DNA of 9,665 nucleotides from positions 1 to 9,665 of the forward strand of contig CAYFJO010000415.1 in NCBI GenBank assembly GCA_964343305.1. The letters run 5' to 3'. Below are positions 1 to 6,589 of this stretch, piece after piece; the first letter of the stretch is position 1; each line of letters starts with the position of its first letter. This stretch comes from CAYFJO01 sp964343305. GTDB lineage: Bacteria > Planctomycetota > Planctomycetia > Pirellulales > Pirellulaceae. Position numbers and translations under genes: made by a program. The notes under the pieces were generated by a model. The model was not told where the DNA came from. It searched no databases and saw nothing but the letters and a program-made list of their open reading frames with translations.

Positions 1-14
1 AGAACCTAAAGGTG

Positions 15-36
15 TCGCCTGAAGGCGAGGGTTTTA
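15..36 (+). other. Small hairpin followed by a short T-run
   Basis: A perfect 5-bp inverted repeat, TCGCC (15-19) and GGCGA (24-28) around a TGAA loop, is followed by GGG and then TTTT (32-35). It could be a weak terminator of a gene left of the window or a degenerate intergenic palindrome. The stem is short and the T-run is only four bases, so function is unsure. Nothing else was recognised between 1 and 178 apart from the SD site of the following ORF. Confidence 0.25.
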
Positions 37-178
37 GACCCATCGCAAGGACAATCAATCTCATCAATCGATTGGCTCAAACCATCTTGGCAAGCCTCGT
101 TTGCCCAACCTTAGCCTAGTCTACCTTTGTCCGAAACCTTGTTTCGTTTCCCGCTGGACTGGTTAGTTAAGGTTTCTC

Positions 179-433
179 ATGTTTGCTTCGCCCGCAATTC
201 ACGATTCGTTTCGCCGCCTCTGTGTCCATGCAGTTGGCGTTGGCCCCGCGTTTTTGAGCAATGACGAACTTGCACTGTTCTTGCCTGAAATCATGGAAGC
301 CATGCAGGTTGAAATTGAACAGACAAACGAGCTACAAAAATCGGTTTACAAATCCATTTCTGCTTTGTCTCCATCGCCCGCCCGCATGACATTCGACCAA
401 GGTTCGGCATTCATGGGAGCGAATGATGAGTGA
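179..433 (+). CDS. Hypothetical protein, 84 aa
   Basis: Not recognised. The ATG at 179 has an AAGG Shine-Dalgarno at 169-172 with a 6-nt spacer, which supports this start. Residues about 27-62 are rich in Leu, Glu, Gln and Ile and look like a long amphipathic helix, possibly a coiled coil. There is no signal peptide or membrane segment, so a cytosolic location is inferred. The end overlaps the next ORF by 11 nt around an ATGATGAGTGA junction, an arrangement compatible with translational coupling. A 73-residue frame lies antisense over its 3' half (332-553). The SD site favours the + strand, but homology evidence is lacking and the gene may be a remnant. Confidence 0.45.
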   Translation: MFASPAIHDSFRRLCVHAVGVGPAFLSNDELALFLPEIMEAMQVEIEQTNELQKSVYKSISALSPSPARMTFDQGSAFMGANDE

Positions 434-581
434 GCTTTCGAGATATGGCTTGTACTCCGCACTAGCTTCAACACCGGATGGCCCGGCATCTTGTGCTGTG
501 CTCGCAGCCGACCAATCGGAAGTGAAATCAAATTCAAGCTGTGTAAGAGCCATCGACCATAACCGCAGAATTTCCGAATAA
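423..581 (+). CDS. Small hypothetical protein overlapping the preceding ORF, 52 aa
   Basis: This short frame starts with ATG ATG at 423-428 and stops with TAA at 579-581, reading MMSELSRYGLYS and ending RAIDHNRRISE. Its start overlaps the last 11 nt of the 179-433 ORF, so ribosomes finishing that ORF could re-initiate here. No domain was recognised and there is no hydrophobic segment. Its base usage is not clearly coding, and the antisense frame (553 down to 332) is equally open. It may be a real coupled small gene or chance. Bases 582-626 hold nothing recognisable. Confidence 0.25.
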   Translation: MMSELSRYGLYSALASTPDGPASCAVLAADQSEVKSNSSCVRAIDHNRRISE

Positions 582-626
582 ATGAGATACTAACGCCTTT
601 AGATCCCTATCGACGTTGGTCTCGAA

Positions 627-958
627 TTGCTTGAGAAATGTGACTTGAGTCGGCCTAGGACGCAAGCCGAGCCGTCAAAAAAACACCTTGAACGTCTGCA
701 AGATGTGATTGCACTTTTGCAGGCAACAGCACGGCTGCAAAACGTCAATGATGACGGCTATTATTTCACAGATAACATTCTGCGAAATGCAACATATAAC
801 CTTGAGCCCCAATCGGCTGACGACTGGGCCGATGTCGGGCGACAACACCCAGAGTTTTTTGTTGTGTCGCCCGCCGGATGGATCACATTGATGGTCCGCC
901 GCATGGACAACGAACACAAACCTATTGAAGACGATTTGTTGCGAGAGATGATCCACAC
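627..958 (+). pseudogene. Fragment of a hypothetical protein (5' part and strand-junction end)
   Basis: The frame opens after a TAG at 600-602 and can start at TTG 627. It reads as ordinary soluble protein from about 670 to 958 (ERLQDVIALLQATARL, then HPEFFVVSPAGWITLMVRR). The HPEFF-V-SP pattern followed by a beta-rich stretch is protein-like, but I cannot assign a family. The frame stays open to 1325. Beyond about 958 it turns into Arg/Ser-rich translation lying antisense to a better - strand reading. I infer that the true C-terminus was lost at a rearrangement near 955. There is no SD site, and the absence of an ATG start suggests the 5' end is damaged too. An intact short protein of unknown family is the alternative. 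Confidence 0.4.
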
Positions 959-1359
959 CGACAGCCACACCTCTTCGCCGTTCGTTTTCCACCCCACGGG
1001 CGTATCAATCGCAAATGGAAGGCGGCCATCGTTTCGCGCGAGATCTTGTACGACTTCGACAAAGCGGACAGAATCACGGCTTCGTCCGGATACCACTTTC
1101 GATCCAAGGCGATCTGGGCTCCAGCCTCGTTTGCCTTTCTCTCGATGTCTTGCAGAATCGGCGAAGGTGTCTCGGGGGCGACTTCCCAAATCCAATGGAA
1201 CTGTTTTTCCCTTTGATTCGCGATCGCCGGAATCGCATAGCGATCCATCAACTCAAACCGATAGCGAAGCCACTTGGGATCGTGGCGTTTTTCGGCAGAT
1301 CTCGGGTCACGCATCGGCAGATTGATTCGCGTGATGATGAAATGTTGGGGCTTGCTCAA
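922..1359 (-). pseudogene. Rhamnosyltransferase-like glycosyltransferase, N-terminal remnant
   Basis: The first ~75 residues resemble the N-terminus of the putative rhamnosyltransferase family (PF11316): FIITRINL, then WLRYRFELMDRYAIPAIANQ, an aromatic strand (FHWIWEV) and an ETP motif. Such enzymes transfer sugars to surface polysaccharides and are usually near 250-300 residues. Here the frame gives only 145, the expected acidic RLDNDDA-like catalytic motif is missing, and after about residue 115 the translation degrades. A second frame near 960-1025 reads FAIDTPVGWKTNGEEVWLS, which looks like a displaced downstream piece. The start is TTG at 1359 and overlaps the kinase stop in a TTGA junction. 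I infer an internal deletion plus frameshift. The family call is by motif resemblance only. Confidence 0.45.
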
Positions 1360-4300
1360 GGGTTTCGTACCGGGCGAAAACCGATCGTACGACTCCTGTA
1401 ATGGGAATCTGCTTTCGAACGCTCAAAGGACCGAGCATATCGTGCCGCATAGTCGAATGCACCGCTACGTAGAACTCGCTCTTGTTGGTGCAAAGGGACA
1501 GAGGCGTCCGTCGTGCTCGCGTCTTTCTTGGTTTCCTGCCACAGGTCGTGACACCACTCAAATACATTGCCGTGAACGTCGAACAATCCCCATCCGTTAG
1601 GCAGTTTGCTGCCGCAGGGCTCCGTGCGATTCGATTCGTAAACGGCGTACCGGTGTAATAGCGATTCGTCATTTCCCGAAACGAACCAGGTGGTTGTTCC
1701 CGCGCGACAAGCAAATTCCCATTCCGTTTCGAAGGGCAATCGATATCCATTAGCCGAGAGATCCAATTCCCAACCCATCTTGATTCGGTGATAGCAAGGG
1801 TTGAAACCCTCTCGTTGGCTGACCCAGTTGCAGAACAGAACCGCATCGTTCCAATCCACTTGTTGCACAGGGTGTTCTAGCGTGGGGCTACGCCTCGCGT
1901 CAGCCCCATCCCATTTGCGTGGTTTCAATTCGGTCGGATAGTCGGAGTCGTCCATGAATTGTTGAAACAGTTCCCGCGACACTTCACAGTCACTAATCCA
2001 AAAGGGCTTGGTAATGGCTGCATCGCCGGATTCGACCCTGATCATCGTCATCCCAATTTTGTTCACATACCAGTTTCGATCTTTCAACGGGATCGAGTGC
2101 GGGCTGACCTTCGGGAGCGGCAGATTCCATTGACGTAGCAGCCATCCGGCCGCGCTGTGAGTTGCAGCGTCTTCTGTGTGGCGATACCAGTCCATGATCG
2201 TTGGAGTGACGATTTCAATCTCATGTGAAGACATTTGATCTAACGGAATCGAGCCAATGGCCATGCAAACACCGGAGCGATACGAACTGGCGTCGAAGCG
2301 ATCAGCCATTTCAAGCAATTCACTTACTGGCCCATGCCACTGTGGGATCGTCTCGATCAACTGGATTCGTTGAATTGGGTCAGGACGCAACAAGAACATC
2401 TCGCGAGCGACCGCAGCGTCCCCCAGATGCAATAGCACAATTCCAAAGCGGGCCTTGCGTGACCAGTCTTGGGCGGCATTCGCTACTTTCGCACGATCAA
2501 GCAGCAAACGGATGGCAACGCTCGAATCGTGACTTAGCGCAAATATGACCGTTCTACATTCGTCGGGCGGTGCCGTTTCGATGAATTTGATCAAGTCTTC
2601 GTGATGCACAACGCCGTTCTTGGCGAGTACGGCCGCGGCTCGTAGCCGGTGAATCGGATTCGTTTCGGAATGATCGTAGAATTGCTCAAGAATTGGTATG
2701 GCGTGCGAGTGAAACGCGTCTACGTTTTGAATGGCGTAGGGTACGGCTTCTGCTGGCGCTGCCAACACTGCGTCGACTAACAACGCTGCTTGTTTTTGAT
2801 CGCTGGTTTCTTTCTGCGCTGCCAATGACGCGTTGTGGGATGCTACATAGTTTTGGATTGCGAATCCCACAACAATGATCACGACCATCACTACGCCCCA
2901 GCGAACTCCATGAACTCGCGCCGCGACCTGCATCATTTGTCCTTCAGTTGGCGTCCATGTTCGCCATCGCGTTAGCAAACGAATGCCGATATGTTCCCAC
3001 CAAGTTGGTAGTCGTCGATTCTCAGGCTTCGCGCTCCAACTGTCGGCGCGTTCCTTGAGGCGGAGCTCGGCCCGACCCCGCATCGTTTCTTTCTGTTTGC
3101 GAGTTAGCCAGTCGCGTAGCGAGGGGACAAGGTAGTCGTGCGTCAATTGGTAGTACTTCTCGCCATCGTCGACGTTGGACACCAAATCGTGATCATCGGC
3201 ATCCAGACCGCTTGGATCGGTCGGCGTAATAAGTCGGATCTCGCTGTCCAAAATGTCGATGAGATCGTAAAAGTCTTGGGGACGATTTGTATACCCGCTG
3301 GCTTCAAGCAACTCGTCGTGCGACTTCATTTGTCCTTTTATGTTCGTGCCAGAGCCCGGCAAGAGAGTCTTGAGGACGGCACGTGCCGCCTTCTGGTGAT
3401 AACGATGCTCGGGCGGCGCGGTGGATGCACTGAACGTTTCTTCCAGAAAAGTGACGCCGACGCCCGTCGTTCCGCCGACGTTCTTGAGTGACTCAGGTGT
3501 CCACGGTTTTCCTTTCATCATTTCGGCGAAAAGTGAAAGACGGACACAAATGACTTTGCCGTCGTCCGCCAGGCCGGCCACCGTTTGCTTGAAGAACTCC
3601 TTTTGTTCGGGCAAGATCTCGTGAACATCGTCGGGCAATGCTCCAAACGCTCGGCCAAATGCCGCCAGCACCTTCTCGGCATGACGCGTGGGAAAAAGGT
3701 CAACCGCCGCCGAGTTTTTCCCTTCGAGCAGCCGCACTTCGAGTTCTCGCATGAATCGAGTTGTCGCCATCCAAAAATCGTCACGCACCATCACAATGCA
3801 CTGCACGACTCCACCGTCACACTGACGCAAAGCTTGGACGAGTCTTGAATGTTGCTCGTCACGATTGGTGTGCAGCCACTGTTCAAATTGATCAAGTACG
3901 ACCAACACTTTCTTGTTCGCCGGGATGCCGTTACCTAGTCGTAACGATGCCACTGTCTCTTTGAGATTCAGCTCTTCATCCAACGTGGGACAGGCTTTGC
4001 GAAGTCCCCTCAACAGACGATCTTCCGTCTCGTTCGGTGCGGCTTCGATGAAGATCGGAATGACCTGATCGCCGAGCAATGGCAACAAGCCCGCTTTGAC
4101 CAACGACGATTTCCCGCATCCCGAGGGGCCGTAGATCAAGCCAACGGAAAATGTACGATCGGGATCCAATTCTTCAATTCGAGTCTTCCAAAACCGCAAA
4201 CTGTCCGGCAGTCCGTGCCGATCTCGTGCGCCGGGCAAAAGTTCCAAGAAGAAATCGGCGTCTTGTTCGTCAAAACAGCGCAGTCCCTTTGGCACGATAT

Positions 4301-5327
4301 GGATGGGCTGGTCTTGCGTGCCGAAGGTTCCCGAATTCGTCGATGCCTTGGCAGAGTCATGCACAAGCGGAGTCTCGCCCGCAGATGAATTGCTGGTTCC
4401 GTGAGTGGAGTTCTCAGCTAAGAAGTGCCGGAGATCATCGGCCATGTCCAATGCCGTTGTGTAGCGTTCCGCGGCACGCTTGGACAACGCCTTGAGACAG
4501 ATTCGTTCCAACTCTTTGGGGATTCGATCGTTAATCTGTCGGGGTGGTTTGGGGTCTTGCGTCCCCACCTTCTTGAGAATGTCGACTTTCGAATCCGCGA
4601 AAAATGCACGCCGCCCAGTGAGCAATTCATAAAGCACAACTCCCAGACTGAAAACGTCCGAGCGACCGTCAACGCGATGTCCTTCGCCACGAGCTTGCTC
4701 GGGACTCATGTAGCAGGGTGTGCCCGCAAACGCAGTTGATTTGTCGATGATCTCTTCTCGCAGTGCGAGTCCAAAGTCGACGATGTATGGGTTTCCATCG
4801 ATGCCAACCAAGATGTTGCTGGGTTTGACATCCCGGTGCACTAATCCCTTTTTGTGCGCGTAGTGCAAAGCGTCAGCAATTGTGGCGACGAGATCGGCTG
4901 CTTCCACAGTTTGCAATTGCGATTGCTTAACTTTCGTTCCTAGATCTTGCCCTTCGATGTATTTCGATACGATGAAGCATGGAAATTCGCTGGTATTACC
5001 CACATCATGAACAGGCACAATGTGGGGATGGTCTAAACCAGCGACGACCCGTGCCTCGGTCAAATACGCCTCGGTATCCAAGCGTTTTGAAAGCAATGTA
5101 GAGTGCGGCACTTTGACTGCAACCAAACGGTCTAATTGTTCGTCGTGTGCCAAATAGACGATGCCAAATCCACCCCTGCCAAGAATTCTTTCGATTCGAT
5201 AGCGACCGATTCGCTGGATGGGGCACGCAATATCTAAATCCAGCGGCTCGGTATTGTCGCCCTGATCCGACTCGACTTGGTCGTTGGCGATATTCTTTGT
5301 CGAACCACCTGGATTGTCATCAGTCAT
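1356..5327 (-). CDS. Serine/threonine protein kinase fused to nSTAND1 NTPase, HEAT-like repeats and FGE-sulfatase-like domain
   Basis: A 1323-residue multidomain signalling protein. The Hanks-type kinase spans about 43-302, with glycine loop GRGGFG (50-55), VAVK lysine 72, HRD at 164-166 with K168 and N171, DFG at 184-186 and SPE at 208-210, so it should be active. A STAND NTPase of nSTAND1 type follows: Walker A GPSGCGKSS at 400-408 and Walker B-like VLVVLDQFEQW at 474-484. One membrane helix lies at about 808-826, then helical HEAT-like repeats at about 860-1070. An FGE-sulfatase (C-type-lectin-like) domain occupies about 1088-1320, with YRLPFETEWEFACRAG and GLFDVHGNVFEWC. Both catalytic cysteines of true FGE are replaced (Y1293, A1298 in SGAFDYAARYARS), so this domain probably binds a ligand rather than oxidising sulfatases. 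I chose ATG 5327 because the preceding gene reads to TAA at 5345-5347, leaving a 17-nt gap with a weak AAGG. An ATG at 5375 is possible but overlaps that gene. One membrane pass suggests an extracytoplasmic FGE-like sensor and a cytosolic kinase/NTPase. Confidence 0.95.
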   Translation of the reverse strand: MTDDNPGGSTKNIANDQVESDQGDNTEPLDLDIACPIQRIGRYRIERILGRGGFGIVYLAHDEQLDRLVAVKVPHSTLLSKRLDTEAYLTEARVVAGLDHPHIVPVHDVGNTSEFPCFIVSKYIEGQDLGTKVKQSQLQTVEAADLVATIADALHYAHKKGLVHRDVKPSNILVGIDGNPYIVDFGLALREEIIDKSTAFAGTPCYMSPEQARGEGHRVDGRSDVFSLGVVLYELLTGRRAFFADSKVDILKKVGTQDPKPPRQINDRIPKELERICLKALSKRAAERYTTALDMADDLRHFLAENSTHGTSNSSAGETPLVHDSAKASTNSGTFGTQDQPIHIVPKGLRCFDEQDADFFLELLPGARDRHGLPDSLRFWKTRIEELDPDRTFSVGLIYGPSGCGKSSLVKAGLLPLLGDQVIPIFIEAAPNETEDRLLRGLRKACPTLDEELNLKETVASLRLGNGIPANKKVLVVLDQFEQWLHTNRDEQHSRLVQALRQCDGGVVQCIVMVRDDFWMATTRFMRELEVRLLEGKNSAAVDLFPTRHAEKVLAAFGRAFGALPDDVHEILPEQKEFFKQTVAGLADDGKVICVRLSLFAEMMKGKPWTPESLKNVGGTTGVGVTFLEETFSASTAPPEHRYHQKAARAVLKTLLPGSGTNIKGQMKSHDELLEASGYTNRPQDFYDLIDILDSEIRLITPTDPSGLDADDHDLVSNVDDGEKYYQLTHDYLVPSLRDWLTRKQKETMRGRAELRLKERADSWSAKPENRRLPTWWEHIGIRLLTRWRTWTPTEGQMMQVAARVHGVRWGVVMVVIIVVGFAIQNYVASHNASLAAQKETSDQKQAALLVDAVLAAPAEAVPYAIQNVDAFHSHAIPILEQFYDHSETNPIHRLRAAAVLAKNGVVHHEDLIKFIETAPPDECRTVIFALSHDSSVAIRLLLDRAKVANAAQDWSRKARFGIVLLHLGDAAVAREMFLLRPDPIQRIQLIETIPQWHGPVSELLEMADRFDASSYRSGVCMAIGSIPLDQMSSHEIEIVTPTIMDWYRHTEDAATHSAAGWLLRQWNLPLPKVSPHSIPLKDRNWYVNKIGMTMIRVESGDAAITKPFWISDCEVSRELFQQFMDDSDYPTELKPRKWDGADARRSPTLEHPVQQVDWNDAVLFCNWVSQREGFNPCYHRIKMGWELDLSANGYRLPFETEWEFACRAGTTTWFVSGNDESLLHRYAVYESNRTEPCGSKLPNGWGLFDVHGNVFEWCHDLWQETKKDASTTDASVPLHQQERVLRSGAFDYAARYARSFERSKADSHYRSRTIGFRPVRNP

Positions 5328-5344
5328 CGTCGCTTTTCTGCCTT

Positions 5345-5724
5345 TTACCGGAGTTGCTCTAGACGACCGTTCCATCCGCCGAAACAGACATCGACCTGCG
5401 AATGCGCAACGGGCATCGAGGATACAAGTCGCAGGTCGCTTCCGGTCCGTTCGGCGACGAGTAATTGATGGTGTTCATCGTCAACAAAAGGCAGCGTGGG
5501 AAGAACTTTCCATAAGTATTTTCAAGCTGGTCGCTGAACAACGCTGCTTCCTTTTCAATTGCGGTCTGTACGGTTGTTCGTTTGTCGTGAACCGCTTTGA
5601 CCAATCCATCGAGCGATGCTGCCTTCGCATCATAGGCTCGCTTCGCACGTTCTACTTGGCCGTCGGCTCCAAGTGCAACAACGTCTATCAGCGTCTTTTT
5701 CAATTCACCGCCACCCGCGTCCAA
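5345..5724 (-). pseudogene. Small gene upstream of the kinase, broken by a one-base frameshift
   Basis: Two frames join into one sensible protein. The first (from TTG 5724) is a charged helical stretch, GELKKTLIDVVALGADGQVE through EKEAALFSDQLE. The second, open only after an out-of-frame TGA, reads KYLWKVLPTLPFVDDEHHQL and ends GGWNGRLEQLR. One extra A in the A4 run at 5519-5522 (T4 on the + strand) would restore a continuous frame of about 126 residues reading SDQLEKYLWKVLP. The repaired frame stops 17 nt before the kinase ATG, so the two are probably co-transcribed and may work together. An in-frame TAA sits directly before the TTG, so the N-terminus may be lost as well. The family is not recognised. 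The break could be a real mutation, a sequencing error or, less likely, programmed frameshifting. Confidence 0.6.
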
Positions 5725-5745
5725 TTACTTTTGTTACTCTTGTTT

Positions 5746-5988
5746 TCAAGAGTGAATTCCTGAACAGTGTGAGTTGCCAAACCCTATCGGAATCCAGTAT
5801 AGCGTCTTTGATGAATAGAAACCGCAGGCAAACGTGAGCAGTTCCGCAGGTACAGCGAACCAACACTCCCATAATCCAGTAGACTTCGATGTAGAAACAA
5901 CGATAAAGACCGCCACAAACAAAACAAACTTCCGTAGGCTGAATTGCCGTCCAATCGGCTCGCCCGGAAAAAAGCCCATCTTGCACAT
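5746..5988 (-). CDS. Small membrane protein with QFSLRK motif
   Basis: An 80-residue frame. Residues 12-18 (IGRQFSL) and RK at 19-20 precede a strongly hydrophobic helix (about 20-33, FVLFVAVFIVV). A second aromatic, hydrophobic stretch lies at about 39-58 (LWECWFAVPAELLTFACGF). The 'QFSLR' lead-in to a first membrane helix is a recurring feature of small planctomycete inner-membrane proteins of unknown role. The start could be ATG 5988 or ATG 5979, and neither has a clear SD. It lies 21 nt upstream of the frameshifted gene, in the same direction as the kinase. A longer overlapping - frame (6196 down to 5705) and a + frame compete here. I prefer this one for its motif and hydrophobic pattern. 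The C-terminal tail (HCSGIHS) may be altered by decay. Confidence 0.5.
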   Translation of the reverse strand: MCKMGFFPGEPIGRQFSLRKFVLFVAVFIVVSTSKSTGLWECWFAVPAELLTFACGFYSSKTLYWIPIGFGNSHCSGIHS

Positions 5989-6019
5989 CGCCAGCGGTGG
6001 CGGCCCCGTCGGCGGCTAC

Positions 6020-6588
6020 GTGCCAAGTCCACTGTTGGCTCAAGGAATCAACGTAAACCACTACTGTAAGATCAAGATCGACGGCCCCAAGTTTCTCTTG
6101 ACAGTTCATGTGATCAGCAGTGCTGTGATCGATCGGTTTGAGCTTGTCAACGATGATGCACAACGTTTGTCGAAAACTGCTGTCGAGACGCAACATGCAA
6201 GAGAATTGATTGGGTTGTACCAGGAATTGTTGACCGACCGCACCTTCGAGTTACGATTGTCTACGGCCAAATCGCCAACGCCGAAGATGCCGGTCGAGTT
6301 GATTCTGGATTTGCCGAGCCTTCCCCGTGGGCCGCTCGATACAACGCAATTCGATGCCGACGAAACGCTCTTTGGCGAGTCAACTAGAAACTGCGAATGG
6401 AAAATCCCTCATCAATCATTTCGGCTGCGAGACGGTATCGGCCTGTTCCAAGCCAGTGCCCTGAGTCCGCTTCGACTAGCAGCGGCTGGGCGAAGCCAAA
6501 CGCGGAGTTGCAACTGGAACTACGAAAGGGCGGTCGAACATCCGAGCCGTTGCGCGCGGTAACGCGAATCCATGTTGCTGATCCATAA
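6020..6588 (+). pseudogene. Remnant of an unrecognised + strand gene with a frame break
   Basis: From about 6060 to 6380 the + strand reads as a clean protein with G/C-rich third codon positions: DGPKFLLTVHVI, then ARELIGLYQELLTDRTFELR, then PVELILDLPSLPRGPLD. After about 6388 the sense moves to another frame, which gives GWAKPNAELQLELRKGGRT and RAVTRIHVADP before TAA at 6586-6588. A TAG at 6385-6387 closes that second frame upstream, so the shift lies between 6388 and about 6440. There is no ATG near a plausible start. GTG 6020 is only a guess, and upstream bases 5834-5988 are antisense to the QFSLRK gene. The stop lies one base from the stop of the convergent PQQ gene. The family is not recognised. 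The gene probably lost both its start and its reading frame. Confidence 0.5.
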
Positions 6589-6589
6589 A

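Noticed and set aside
332..553. A - strand 73-residue frame beginning MALTQLEFDF
   Set aside because: There is no SD site. The opposite-strand ORF at 179 has one and covers most of the region. It cannot be fully excluded.
1356..2100. The FGE/lectin-like C-terminus as the variable target of a diversity-generating retroelement
   Set aside because: Such domains are common targets, but no reverse transcriptase and no near-copy template repeat was seen in the window.
5328..5375. Starting the kinase at ATG 5375
   Set aside because: The repaired upstream gene is coding down to 5345, the extra 16 residues (MERSSRATPVKGRKAT) are not kinase-like, and the ATG at 5327 follows that gene with a normal short gap.
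2778..5548. A short repeat 'AACAACGCTGCTT' near 2779 and 5537
   Set aside because: A single short match inside two unrelated coding regions, with no extension and no inverted partner. Taken as chance.
5705..6196. A - strand 163-residue frame
   Set aside because: It overlaps the better-supported QFSLRK membrane frame and the + strand coding stretch from about 6060, and its composition (Cys/Trp-rich, mixed) does not look like a real protein.
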